45,143 nt of DNA, taken from the NCBI GenBank assembly GCA_018821715.1, contig JAHJLN010000434.1:1-45143 (forward strand), given 5' to 3'. A model generated the notes under the pieces. That model saw nothing but the letters and a program-made list of their open reading frames with translations, searched no databases and was not told the origin of the DNA. Each line of letters opens with the position of its first letter. Position 1 is the first letter of the stretch. The DNA comes from Pseudomonadota bacterium (GTDB lineage Bacteria; Desulfobacterota; Desulfobacteria; Desulfobacterales; Desulfobacteraceae). A program made the translations under genes and the position numbers. Positions 25,678-34,454 of this stretch are shown here, piece after piece.

Positions 25678-27333
25678 ATGAATTTCGAAAGACTCAGGAT
25701 ACTTCTGATCATTGCATTCATGCTTGTTTCACTGGTGCCCATGGCCTCACTCGGATACAAATTGATATCCCAGGGAGAAACCCTGATTCAAGAAAAAGCA
25801 TCCTCCTACTTAACGGGTTTGGCCCAAAGAAATGCTGATGCCATAAAAGAATTCATGGAGGAAAGACAAAATGACATGAGCAACCTATCCAATATGATCT
25901 GCCTATTTGGCCTTGATACCACACTGCTTAAACTGCAGTTTAAACAGATGGAGGGTCAGTTCAAACCCTATCTTGCTTTTTTTGTACAGGACAAATCCGG
26001 AAAACATGTTTTCTCAACCCTTGAAAATCCACTTGATCCGCTGCCGATTCATTCTACTGACAAATCAGGAGGTTCATTACGGGAAATAAGTGTTAAGGAT
26101 ATTTTCATGTTTACCAATGGGTCAGAACAAATTCCCGCTCTTATGATTTGCACCCCCCTATTGAATAAATCTAAAGAAAATTGCGGGCACTTATGTGCTC
26201 TGGTTGATTTCAGACTTGTTGGTTTACTGCTGAAAAAAAGCAATATCGAAGTTACCGGTGAGGTCTATCTGGTAGATAAAAACGGCAGATTTCTATCTGC
26301 ATCACGCTTTGGAGCAAAAGCGCTCAAAGACCGCATCTCTTTAATCGCCATTACAGGGAAAGAACATGGACTCCATGAAATAGCAGATTATAGAGGGGAG
26401 CGTGTGTTGCAGGCATATCAGAAAGTGGATGATTTCCCGTGGTATGTTATGGCTGATCAGGACATGGCGGAAATCTTGAACCGTATCAAGGCCCTGGGAA
26501 GGGAGGCTATTGTTTATGGCATGCTGACGGCAATGGTTGTTTTCGCCCTTGCTCTTTTTATTTCAACACTTATTGTAAATATTTTAAAAGCCAAATACCA
26601 GTATGAAAAAGAGCTTGAATTTCAAGTCATTCAAAAAGAAAAACTGGCATCCCTTGGCCTTTTGACTTCAGGGATAGCCCATGAATTAAATACACCGCTT
26701 GCCAATGCATTGCTATATACCCAGATTGCCAAAGAAGAACTGAATGAACCCGGAATCCAAATTCAAACAATTCAGCAAAGGCTTTCCACAGTCGTGGATG
26801 AAGTCAGGCAGGGAAGCAAAATCATAAGAAACCTTCTTGATTTTTCCCGGCATAATCAAAACGATTCACAAACAACAAATGTCAATAAAACCCTGACAAA
26901 ACTGATGGGAATAGCCGGTCCCCACTGCTCATCCAACAAAATTAAAGTAGAAACAGAGCTTGAAAAAGACATGCCGGATATAAAAGCGGATGCCAGCACC
27001 CTGCAGGCCATATTGACAAACCTTGTAGCCAATGCAATTGAGGCCATGCCAAAAGGGGGAAATTTGAGATTAAAAACCCGTTATGTACCGGTTTTAAAAA
27101 CAATAAAAATTGAAATTGCAGATTCAGGACCGGGAATTCCCAAAAAAGAGCTTATTCAAATATTCAACCCGTTTTTTACGACTAAAAAACCGGGAGAAGG
27201 AACAGGCCTTGGTCTTTTTGTCAGCCATGAAATGATAAGGAAATTGGGTGGTGATATCAAGGTCATCAGTTCAACCGGGGAAGAGTCCATTCAACATGGA
27301 ACAATTTTCACCATTGAATTACCCATTGAATAA
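25678..27333 (+). CDS. Membrane histidine kinase, partner of the NtrC-type activator
   Basis: The 551-residue kinase has membrane segments at about residues 8-27 and 278-302, a periplasmic dCache-like domain (GHLCALVDFRLVGLLLKKSN, GEVYLVDKNGRFLSASRFG, FPWYVMADQDMAE), a HisKA helix with H335 in GIAHELNTPLAN and a HATPase_c domain (NLVANAIEAMPKGG, DSGPGIPKKEL, GEGTGLGLFV). The HELNTPL H-box differs from the HEINNP boxes of the DASS-linked kinases and is common in NtrB-like kinases. The activator gene starts 26 bases after it, so the pair forms a complete sigma-54 control system. The signal is unknown. Confidence 0.93.
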   Translation: MNFERLRILLIIAFMLVSLVPMASLGYKLISQGETLIQEKASSYLTGLAQRNADAIKEFMEERQNDMSNLSNMICLFGLDTTLLKLQFKQMEGQFKPYLAFFVQDKSGKHVFSTLENPLDPLPIHSTDKSGGSLREISVKDIFMFTNGSEQIPALMICTPLLNKSKENCGHLCALVDFRLVGLLLKKSNIEVTGEVYLVDKNGRFLSASRFGAKALKDRISLIAITGKEHGLHEIADYRGERVLQAYQKVDDFPWYVMADQDMAEILNRIKALGREAIVYGMLTAMVVFALALFISTLIVNILKAKYQYEKELEFQVIQKEKLASLGLLTSGIAHELNTPLANALLYTQIAKEELNEPGIQIQTIQQRLSTVVDEVRQGSKIIRNLLDFSRHNQNDSQTTNVNKTLTKLMGIAGPHCSSNKIKVETELEKDMPDIKADASTLQAILTNLVANAIEAMPKGGNLRLKTRYVPVLKTIKIEIADSGPGIPKKELIQIFNPFFTTKKPGEGTGLGLFVSHEMIRKLGGDIKVISSTGEESIQHGTIFTIELPIE

Positions 27334-27358
27334 TTTTTACTACAAAACCGGAGACTTG

Positions 27359-28714
27359 ATGAAAGCATATAAAATTTTAATTGTTGAAGATGATCAAAAA
27401 ATGAATCAGGGGTTGGTATATGTCATTTCAAAAGAAGGCTATGCTACGGAATCGGTTGATTCCGGGGAAAAAGCCCTTGAAAAGATCAAGAACACTCAAT
27501 TCGATTTAATCATATCAGACTTAAAGCTTCCCGGCATTGACGGAATGGAGCTGTTGAAAGCCGCAAAAAGATATGATGCCGACATCCTTTTTATCATGAT
27601 CACCGCATACGGCACGGTCGACACAGCTGTTTCAGCCATGAAACAGGGTGCAGAAGATTATATTTTAAAGCCCTTTGATATGGAAGAGTTGAGGCTTGTC
27701 GTTAAAAAAACCATGGAAAAACGGGAATTGTTTTTAAACAATATCCGTTTACAGCAGCAACTTAAAAAAAAATATACCTTTGAAAATATCATTGGAACCA
27801 GTGAAACAATGATGGCGGTCTTTAAAACCATCAACCATGTCAAGGATTCAAAGGCAACCGTCCTTATTCGCGGAGAAACCGGCACAGGAAAAGAACTGGT
27901 TGCAAGAGCGCTGCACTTTAACAGCGACAAAGCGGCAAAACCCTATCTTCCCGTAAACTGCGCCGCCCTCAATGAAAACCTTCTGGCAAGCGAATTGTTT
28001 GGTCATGTAAAAGGGGCATTTACCGGTGCAGTGTCTGACAAGAGAGGACTATTTGAAGCGGCTGACGGCGGGACCATATTTCTTGATGAAATAGGGGATA
28101 TCGGACCAGGACTCCAACAGACATTTCTGCGGGCATTGGAAAACGGGGAAGTACAACCGGTTGGCTCCTTTGAAAGGAAAAAAGTTCTGGTACGAATCAT
28201 TGCCGCGACAAATAAAGACCTTGAGGCAATGGTTGAAAAAGGCGGTTTTAGAAAAGATCTGTATTACAGGCTGAATGTGGTTATAATTGATTTGCCGCCT
28301 TTAAGAGATCGCAAAGGAGATATTGGAATACTGGCCTATCATTTTTTAAAGCAGTACTCTGTTCAAAACAATAAAAGCATAAACCGTATTTCTCAAGAGG
28401 TTCTGAGACTGTTGGAAAATTATCATTGGCCCGGAAATGTCAGGGAACTTGAAAATATAATCGAAAGGGCAACACTGTTTGAAGTCAGTGGTGAAATCAC
28501 AAAGGACAGCCTCCCGTCTGCCTTGACAAAACCCCCTTTCGTTTCAGACGCAAAATCCGGTTCCAAAGATATAAAATCTCTGGAACAATTAAGCAAAAAC
28601 CATATTTTAAATGTTCTGGAAATGACCAATCAAAACAAAACACAGGCATCAAAATTATTGGGAATCGACAGATCCACCCTGTGGCGTATAATGAATCGCC
28701 TGGAAATGAACTAA
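27359..28714 (+). CDS. NtrC-family sigma-54-dependent response regulator
   Basis: The 451-residue protein has a receiver (DD at 11-12, phosphoacceptor D54 in LIISDLKLPG, DYILKPFDMEE), an AAA+ domain with Walker A GETGTGKE (172-179), the sigma-54 contact loop GAFTGA (219-224), Walker B TIFLDEIGD, and a C-terminal Fis-type helix-turn-helix (KTQASKLLGIDRSTLWRIMN). All parts needed for ATP-driven opening of sigma-54 promoters are present. The start at 27359 is chosen because GGAG lies 6 bases upstream; an earlier in-frame start would overlap the kinase by over 80 bases. A strong terminator follows. Its targets are probably among the six sigma-54 elements in this window. Confidence 0.96.
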   Translation: MKAYKILIVEDDQKMNQGLVYVISKEGYATESVDSGEKALEKIKNTQFDLIISDLKLPGIDGMELLKAAKRYDADILFIMITAYGTVDTAVSAMKQGAEDYILKPFDMEELRLVVKKTMEKRELFLNNIRLQQQLKKKYTFENIIGTSETMMAVFKTINHVKDSKATVLIRGETGTGKELVARALHFNSDKAAKPYLPVNCAALNENLLASELFGHVKGAFTGAVSDKRGLFEAADGGTIFLDEIGDIGPGLQQTFLRALENGEVQPVGSFERKKVLVRIIAATNKDLEAMVEKGGFRKDLYYRLNVVIIDLPPLRDRKGDIGILAYHFLKQYSVQNNKSINRISQEVLRLLENYHWPGNVRELENIIERATLFEVSGEITKDSLPSALTKPPFVSDAKSGSKDIKSLEQLSKNHILNVLEMTNQNKTQASKLLGIDRSTLWRIMNRLEMN

Positions 28715-28736
28715 ATTTTAGATTAACTTCCCTTGG

Positions 28737-28784
28737 CCGCGGTGCAAAACGCAACACTCGTTGCATACTGCACCGCGGTTTTTT
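28737..28784 (+). terminator. Rho-independent terminator after the NtrC-type gene
   Basis: Perfect 10-base stem CCGCGGTGCA (28737-28746) / TGCACCGCGG (28769-28778), with an additional inner stem GCAAC/GTTGC in the loop, followed by six T. It separates the kinase/NtrC operon from the sigma-54 promoter at 28853. Confidence 0.9.
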
Positions 28785-28852
28785 GTTTTTTATGATTTCT
28801 TCATCATTGATATAGTATGTATTTACAGTCAGTTATCCTTACTCCACCCCTA

Positions 28853-28868
28853 TGGCATGCCCCTTGCT
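28853..28868 (+). promoter_or_regulatory. Sigma-54 promoter for HEAT-pnt-gdhA operon
   Basis: TGGCATGCCCCTTGCT matches every defined -24/-12 position with exact ten-base GG-to-GC spacing. Estimated transcription start near 28879, leader of about 108 bases to the ATG at 28987. It sits directly behind the terminator of the kinase/NtrC operon. Confidence 0.83.
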
Positions 28869-28986
28869 ATTATAAATTCACAATGATTGAGCTTGCCGGC
28901 ATAACCGTTTGATTCGATTCTCAACTTGCAATTTGCCGGCAATACAACATTGTTTTTTAACTTTATTTAAAAAATCGGAGGAACAC

Positions 28987-29436
28987 ATGGAAAAGAATAT
29001 TTTTGGAAATTTAAATGACTGGGGACCTGTTCTGGAAAAATTGGAAAAACTGTCACAAAGCCGGGAACTTGGCAATTGTCAGGATGAATTGATCCGCCTG
29101 CTTCGTTTTGACCAGAACTGGCGCCTGCGAGAAGCTGCAATTGAATCTTTGCCGTTTATCGAGAATCCCGGCCTTAATCTGGCAAGGGAAGTCATTTCAT
29201 TAATCAAACGAAAGGATCTCTATTATGATGTCAGAATCCTGGCAACAGACGGCCTTGAAAAACTGGCAGCCGCTATTGTTAACAACAGAGGATTTGACAA
29301 AGATATTTTAAAACAATTTGTTCAGGAAATCATAAAAGACATGAATACGTTGCTGGCCTCACCTGAACCGCCGAAATTCCATGATGCATTACGAAACTCA
29401 ATGAATCAGGTCAAAAATATTGAAGCTGCCATTTAA
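28987..29436 (+). CDS. Small HEAT-repeat-like helical protein
   Basis: The 149-residue protein is predicted all-helical. Residues about 35-95 look like two HEAT-type helix pairs (DELIRLLRFDQNWRLREAAI, YYDVRILATDGLEKLAAAIV), the kind found in scaffold or regulatory proteins. No signal, membrane span or catalytic motif is visible. GGAGG lies just before the ATG at 28987. It is the first gene of the operon with pntAa-pntAb-pntB and gdhA, so it may assist or regulate the transhydrogenase; this is inference from position only. Confidence 0.75.
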   Translation: MEKNIFGNLNDWGPVLEKLEKLSQSRELGNCQDELIRLLRFDQNWRLREAAIESLPFIENPGLNLAREVISLIKRKDLYYDVRILATDGLEKLAAAIVNNRGFDKDILKQFVQEIIKDMNTLLASPEPPKFHDALRNSMNQVKNIEAAI

Positions 29437-29489
29437 ACAGATGGTTTAAATAATCAAATAATTGAATATTAAAACAAAGGAGTCAAAGC

Positions 29490-30659
29490 ATGCTGATCGG
29501 AATACCAAAAGAAATAATGTACAAGGAAAACAGGGTTGCAGCCCTTCCTGAAACAATTGAAAAATTTAAAAAGATAGGCTTTGATGTCATGGTTGAAACA
29601 AAAGCTGGAGCCGGGGCCTTTACCGATGATGAAGCGTACCGGGAAGCAGGAGCGTATATCGCTGATGATGCAGGTGAAATTTTTAAGAAATCAGACATTA
29701 TTTTAAAAGTCAAGGAGCCTTTATTTAATGATCGGTTTAATATGCATGAAATCGACATGTTAAAGGAGAACCAGATTCTCATTACTTTTTTGCACCCGGC
29801 CGCCCCTTCAAATCATGGTGATGTAAAAAAACTTCAGCAAAAAAACATTACCGCCTTTACAATGGACGGCATCCCCAGAATTTCAAGGGCGCAGCGAATG
29901 GACCCATTGACATCCATGAGCGCTATAACCGGGTATAAAGCCATCATCATTGCGGCAGCGAATTATCCAAAATTCATCCCCATGATCGGTACGTCCATCG
30001 GCATGATAAAACCGGCCAATATTCTGGTGGTGGGTACCGGTGTTGTCGGACTTCAGGCAATTGCAACCGGAAAGAGGCTGGGAGGTGCTGTAAAAGCGGT
30101 TGATATCCGGCCGGATGCAAAGAAAGAAGCCGAAAGCCTGGGCGTCAAGGTGGTGGGGTTTGATGCACCTCCGGAGCTGTGTGTTGGACAAGGCGGGTAT
30201 GCCAAAGCACTCTCTAAAGAATGGCTTGAAAAGGAAAGACAGGCACTGGCACCATTGGTTGCAGAATCGGATATCATTATTCTCAGCGCCCTTGTTCCCG
30301 GAGAAGTTGCCCAGCATATCATCACCAGAGAAATGGTTGAATCAATGGCCCCGGGATCTGTTATTATTGATGTATCCATTGACCAGGGCGGAAATTGTGC
30401 AGTAACTGATCCTGGAAAAGAATTAATTCATAACGGCGTCTATATCTGTGGAATTAAAAACATACCCGGATCTTTGCCGGTTCATTCTTCATGGCTGTAT
30501 GCCAATAATCTTTATTACTTTGTTGAGAACCTGTTTAAAAACAGGCCAGATGACTTTGACATGACCGACGAAATCATCAAAGGCGCTCTTGTGACACACA
30601 AAGGCAGGCTTTATCATGAAGGCACCCTCAAAGCAATGGGCTTGAAGGATAATGAATAA
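29490..30659 (+). CDS. pntAa: NAD(P) transhydrogenase alpha subunit, part 1 (domain I, NAD-binding)
   Basis: The 389-residue protein matches domain I of proton-translocating transhydrogenase: IGIPKEIMYKENRVAALPET at the N-terminus, TAFTMDGIPRISRAQRMD, the NAD Rossmann loop GTGVVGLQAIATGKRLGGAV and VDIRPD, then VIIDVSIDQGGN. These segments are also found in alanine dehydrogenase, but the next two genes are the membrane and domain III subunits, so the transhydrogenase assignment is firm. It binds NAD(H) in the cytoplasm. AAAGGAG precedes the ATG at 29490. It has no membrane tail, which is a separate gene here. Confidence 0.95.
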   Translation: MLIGIPKEIMYKENRVAALPETIEKFKKIGFDVMVETKAGAGAFTDDEAYREAGAYIADDAGEIFKKSDIILKVKEPLFNDRFNMHEIDMLKENQILITFLHPAAPSNHGDVKKLQQKNITAFTMDGIPRISRAQRMDPLTSMSAITGYKAIIIAAANYPKFIPMIGTSIGMIKPANILVVGTGVVGLQAIATGKRLGGAVKAVDIRPDAKKEAESLGVKVVGFDAPPELCVGQGGYAKALSKEWLEKERQALAPLVAESDIIILSALVPGEVAQHIITREMVESMAPGSVIIDVSIDQGGNCAVTDPGKELIHNGVYICGIKNIPGSLPVHSSWLYANNLYYFVENLFKNRPDDFDMTDEIIKGALVTHKGRLYHEGTLKAMGLKDNE

Positions 30660-30677
30660 ATTTTGGAGAACAAACCA

Positions 30678-30974
30678 ATGACAAATCTTTTACTGCTGGC
30701 AGGGGTTTTCGGGTTTTCCTTTGTGGTGGGATATTTTCTGATTTCAAGAATTCCCACATTGCTGCATACCCCGTTGATGTCCATGACAAATGCCATCTCT
30801 GCCGTCACCATACTGGGGGTTTTGATTCTTTTTTCCGTCGCATCAACCAGGACTGAGCAGATCATCGGATCAGTAGCTTTTGTCATGGCCGCTTTCAACC
30901 TTGTGGGGGGATTTGCGATTACGGACAGGATGTTAAGGCTGTTTAAGAAAAAACAAGCGGAGGCCAAAAAATAA
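30678..30974 (+). CDS. pntAb: NAD(P) transhydrogenase alpha subunit, part 2 (membrane)
   Basis: The 98-residue protein has three to four hydrophobic helices (LLLLAGVFGFSFVVGYFL, AISAVTILGVLILFSVAS, IIGSVAFVMAAFNLVGGFAI) and ends in a basic tail (DRMLRLFKKKQAEAKK). This is the short membrane piece that joins PntAa and PntB in enzymes with a split alpha subunit. The ATG at 30678 with GGAG upstream is used; a TTG 15 bases earlier overlaps that site. Its stop overlaps the pntB start by one base (TAATG). Confidence 0.93.
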   Translation: MTNLLLLAGVFGFSFVVGYFLISRIPTLLHTPLMSMTNAISAVTILGVLILFSVASTRTEQIIGSVAFVMAAFNLVGGFAITDRMLRLFKKKQAEAKK

Positions 30975-32962
30975 TGACTGAAACATACTCTGCCATGAAT
31001 CTGTTCGCAGATTTTTGTGTCATCGCTATCCTTATCCTGGGAATCTGGTTGTTTCGCTGGCCTCACAGGGCAAAGTTCGGCAACCTGACGGCGGCATTTG
31101 CATTAGCCTGCGCCGCAGGCCTGGTTTTGTATCGAAACGGCACCCTGTACCCCAACATAGTGCTGTTATCTCTTGTGGCAGGTTCTGCCGCAGGGTTCTG
31201 GGTTGCCAAACGAATTACCATGATTCAGATTCCGGCCATGGTTGCCTTTCAGCACGGTGCCGGGGGGATTGCCGCCTTTTGCCTGTCCCTTGCCGAACTC
31301 ATGCGGGGATCTCAACACCTTGGAATGATGAATGAAATTTCCGGTCTTTTAGGCCTTGCTATCGGGTCATTGACGTTCAGTGGCAGCATGATCGCAGGAG
31401 GAAAACTGTCAAACAAACTAGGACAGACCCCTAAAATACTTTGGAAGCATACCTGGCTTGTCATGATAACCCTTGCCTGCATTATCGCACTGATGATTAC
31501 ATCGCTGTATGCGCCCACAGGCAGCAGGATACTCTTTTATATTCTCATTATTTTGATGTCGGTTCTGTTTGGTGTTATTTTTTCCATTCGTATCGGCGGA
31601 GCTGACATGCCTGTGTTGATTTCATTCTTAAACGCAACCGCAGGAATTGCGGCTGCGTTTTGCGGCATGATCATTGAAAACAAGCTGCTGATTTCCTGCG
31701 GGGCCACAGTGGCTGCTTCAGGATCAATACTGACCCATGTCATGTGCAAAGGTATGAATCGCAGTCTTTTCAGGGTTTTTGTTCCTGTGAATGAATCCCG
31801 GCTCAAACCGGCAATAAAGAATGAGCAAAAACGGGTTGCAGGTTTTGTTGAAACAAAAGACCCGCATCACCCCATTGAAAAAAATAACTTTCAAACCGCA
31901 GTTGAATTTGCCCGTAAGGCAAATAAAATCATTATTGTTCCCGGCTATGGCATGGCAGTGGCCCAAGCACAGTTTGACGTAATTAACTTTTCGAACAAAC
32001 TGCTTTCCATGGGCAAGGATGTGAAATTTGCCATTCATCCGGTTGCAGGAAGAATGCCCGGGCACATGAATGTGCTTCTGGCTGAAGCGGGTGTTGACTA
32101 TGATCTGCTGGAAGAAATGGATGCCATAAATCCTGAATTCAAGGCAACCGACCTTTCCCTGATTATCGGGGCGTGCGATGTGGTTAATCCGGCTGCCATT
32201 GAAGTTGACGGCTCACCCATTTCCGGCATGCCGATTTTGCTTACCCATGAATCAAAGCATGTTGTGTGCTGTAATCTGGATGATAAACCCGGATACTCTG
32301 GTGTTAAAAATCCTTTATATGAAAACAGCAATACAATCCTGCTTTTGGGAAACGCTAAAGACACTGTGGGGCAACTTGTTGAAGCTCTTTTAGAGACTTC
32401 CCCAGCTATTGAAGGTTCTTCAAATCAAGACACCCCAAAAGGACTATTGAATTCTGCTATAATTGCATTGTCATCGGCCAAAAAGGTTATTGTAATTCCC
32501 GGATATGGCATGGCTCTGGCACAGGCGCAGTTCAAGGTGGTTGAACTCGCATCAATCCTTGAATCAATGGGGGCACAAGTAAAATTTGCCATTCATCCGG
32601 TTGCAGGAAGAATGCCCGGGCACATGAATGTACTTCTAGCTGAAGCAGAAGTCGATTATGACAAGCTTTGTGAAATGGATGACATCAATCCTGAATTTTC
32701 ACAAACAGACGTTGTTCTTGTCTTTGGTGCCTGCGACGTAGTGAACCCGTCGGCAATAGATATCCAAGGCACGCCTATTTCCGGGATGCCTATACTGATG
32801 GCCCATGATGCAAAAAGCATCATCATCTGCAATTTTGATGAAAAGCCGGGCTATTCCGGAGTGGCGAACACCTTATACAACAATCCTAAAACAATAATGA
32901 TGCTGGGCGATGCCGCATCAACGGCAAATGTTTTAATTGGTGCATTAAAGGCAAAAAATTGA
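30974..32962 (+). CDS. pntB: NAD(P) transhydrogenase beta subunit with duplicated NADP(H)-binding domain III
   Basis: Residues 1-270 are the membrane domain II (eight or nine helices; AFQHGAGGIAAFCLSLAEL, FLNATAGIAAAFCGM). Typical PntB then has one domain III and ends near 460 residues. This 662-residue protein has two, offset by exactly 186 residues: copy 1 about 300-480 (PGYGMAVAQAQ from 323, HPVAGRMPGHMNVLLAEA, GACDVVNPAA, KPGYSGVKNPLY) and copy 2 about 485-662 (PGYGMALAQAQ from 509, the same HPVAGR segment, GACDVVNPSA, KPGYSGVANTLY). Both keep all nucleotide-binding motifs, so both could bind NADP(H). They diverge elsewhere, so this is not a recent sequencing duplication. The enzyme couples proton flow to NADPH formation, fitting the gdhA gene that follows. 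Confidence 0.95.
   Translation: MTETYSAMNLFADFCVIAILILGIWLFRWPHRAKFGNLTAAFALACAAGLVLYRNGTLYPNIVLLSLVAGSAAGFWVAKRITMIQIPAMVAFQHGAGGIAAFCLSLAELMRGSQHLGMMNEISGLLGLAIGSLTFSGSMIAGGKLSNKLGQTPKILWKHTWLVMITLACIIALMITSLYAPTGSRILFYILIILMSVLFGVIFSIRIGGADMPVLISFLNATAGIAAAFCGMIIENKLLISCGATVAASGSILTHVMCKGMNRSLFRVFVPVNESRLKPAIKNEQKRVAGFVETKDPHHPIEKNNFQTAVEFARKANKIIIVPGYGMAVAQAQFDVINFSNKLLSMGKDVKFAIHPVAGRMPGHMNVLLAEAGVDYDLLEEMDAINPEFKATDLSLIIGACDVVNPAAIEVDGSPISGMPILLTHESKHVVCCNLDDKPGYSGVKNPLYENSNTILLLGNAKDTVGQLVEALLETSPAIEGSSNQDTPKGLLNSAIIALSSAKKVIVIPGYGMALAQAQFKVVELASILESMGAQVKFAIHPVAGRMPGHMNVLLAEAEVDYDKLCEMDDINPEFSQTDVVLVFGACDVVNPSAIDIQGTPISGMPILMAHDAKSIIICNFDEKPGYSGVANTLYNNPKTIMMLGDAASTANVLIGALKAKN
32024..32073 (+). 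repeat. 50-base direct repeat in pntB, copy 1
   Basis: Identical to 32582-32631. It encodes the KFAIHPVAGRMPGHMN part of the first domain III. The separation of 558 bases equals 186 codons, so recombination between copies would remove exactly one domain III in frame. Confidence 0.95.
32582..32631 (+). repeat. 50-base direct repeat in pntB, copy 2
   Basis: Second identical copy, in the second domain III. The surrounding bases of the two domains differ at many third positions, so this island of identity points to strong selection on the segment or to gene conversion between the domains. Confidence 0.95.
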
Positions 32963-33007
32963 TTTTAAATACATAAAAAAAACATTTTAACAAAACCAGG
33001 AGAAAAA

Positions 33008-34357
33008 ATGGATAATATATTGGATATTGTCTTTGCAAAAGACCCCTTTGAAAAAGAATTCCATCAGGCAGTAACAGAAGTTGTTGACTCCATAAAACCA
33101 GTTCTGGACAGGAATTCTGAATACCGGCATGCCGGCATTATGGAAAGAATTATCGAACCGGAACGTGTAATTTTGTTCAGAGTACCCTGGGTGGATGATC
33201 AGGGTACCGTCCGGGTCAACAGAGGATTCAGAATCCAAATGAACAGTGCTATAGGACCTTACAAAGGCGGTCTTCGATTCCATCCTTCTGTAAACCTTTC
33301 TATTTTGAAGTTTCTTGCCTTTGAACAGATATTTAAAAATGCATTGACCACTCTCCCCATTGGTGCTGGAAAAGGTGGTTCAGACTTTGACCCCAAAGGT
33401 AAATCAGACAGCGAGGTTATGAGATTCTGTCAGAGCTTTATGTGCGAACTTTTTCGTCACTTAGGCCCTGACACGGATGTTCCCGCAGGGGACATAGGTG
33501 TTGGTGCAAGAGAGATCGGCTATCTGTTCGGTATGAATAAAAAATTAACAAATGATTTTTCAGGTGTTCTGACCGGGAAAAGTCTTAACTGGGGCGGAAG
33601 CCTGATCAGACCTGAAGCAACCGGTTATGGTTCGGTCTTTTTTGCCGAGGAAATGCTGGCAACCCGAAAAGAAAGCCTTAAAGATAAAGTCTGCCTGGTT
33701 TCAGCTTCTGGTAATGTGGCCCAGTACACTGTTGAAAAATTAAACCAGTTGGGAGCTAAGGTTGTCACACTCTCTGATACTTCAGGATACATTTATGATG
33801 AAAAAGGAATTGATCAAGACAAACTTCAATATGTCATGTACCTGAAAAATGGAAAGCGCGGCAGGATCAAAGAATATGTCCAAAAATATCCCGAAGCGGT
33901 TTATACCGCACTTGATGGCTCATTAGATTACAACCCGATATGGAACCATAAAGCAGACTGTGCTTTCCCAAGTGCGACCCAGAATGAAATCAATGCCAAG
34001 GATGCCCAGAATATGATAAATAACGGTGTTTATGTGATCAGTGAGGGCGCGAATATGCCGACCATGCCGGAAGGTGTTGATATCTTCCTTGACAACAAAA
34101 TTCTCTATGCACCGGGGAAAGCAGCCAATGCCGGGGGTGTTGCCGTATCCGGGCTTGAAATGTCCCAGAACTCAATGAGAATCAAATGGCCCCGCAACGA
34201 AATGGAGACCAAACTCAAAAGTATCATGCAAAGTATTCATTCAACATGTCTTTCTGCTTCAGAAGAATATGGGACCCCTGGTAACTATGTCAATGGTGCC
34301 AATATTGCCGGATTTATTAAAGTGGCGGATTCAATGATGGATCAGGGTATTGTTTAA
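33008..34357 (+). CDS. gdhA: Glutamate dehydrogenase, hexameric, probably NADP-specific
   Basis: The 449-residue protein has the bacterial small GDH length and motifs: K86 in PYKGGLRFHP, K110 in FEQIFKN and the catalytic K122 in GAGKGGSDFDPKGKSD, then PAGDIGVGAREIGYLFG, a Rossmann fold (VSASGNVAQYTVEKLNQLGA) and NAGGVAVSGLEMSQNS. It makes glutamate from 2-oxoglutarate, ammonium and NAD(P)H. Location behind the transhydrogenase genes, 45 bases after pntB, suggests NADPH is supplied by PntAB. The nucleotide loop is SGN-A rather than the usual GSGNVA, so cofactor choice is not proven. AGGAG precedes the ATG at 33008 and a terminator follows. A broken paralogue is at 37088. Confidence 0.96.
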   Translation: MDNILDIVFAKDPFEKEFHQAVTEVVDSIKPVLDRNSEYRHAGIMERIIEPERVILFRVPWVDDQGTVRVNRGFRIQMNSAIGPYKGGLRFHPSVNLSILKFLAFEQIFKNALTTLPIGAGKGGSDFDPKGKSDSEVMRFCQSFMCELFRHLGPDTDVPAGDIGVGAREIGYLFGMNKKLTNDFSGVLTGKSLNWGGSLIRPEATGYGSVFFAEEMLATRKESLKDKVCLVSASGNVAQYTVEKLNQLGAKVVTLSDTSGYIYDEKGIDQDKLQYVMYLKNGKRGRIKEYVQKYPEAVYTALDGSLDYNPIWNHKADCAFPSATQNEINAKDAQNMINNGVYVISEGANMPTMPEGVDIFLDNKILYAPGKAANAGGVAVSGLEMSQNSMRIKWPRNEMETKLKSIMQSIHSTCLSASEEYGTPGNYVNGANIAGFIKVADSMMDQGIV

Positions 34358-34390
34358 TTCCTTTTGATTGATTACAGGATTACTTTTAAA

Positions 34391-34423
34391 AGGCTGGTTA
34401 TGTTTTTTTAACCGGCCTTTTTT
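34391..34423 (+). terminator. Terminator after gdhA, possibly bidirectional
   Basis: Stem AGGCTGGTT (34391-34399) / AACCGGCCT (34410-34418), with one G-T pair, followed by T run to 34423. The complementary strand carries an A/T-rich tail, so it may also end the convergent kinase/NtrC operon, whose last stop is at 34455. Confidence 0.8.
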
Positions 34424-34454
34424 ACACAACTCCAATTATAGTTTATGTAAAACC

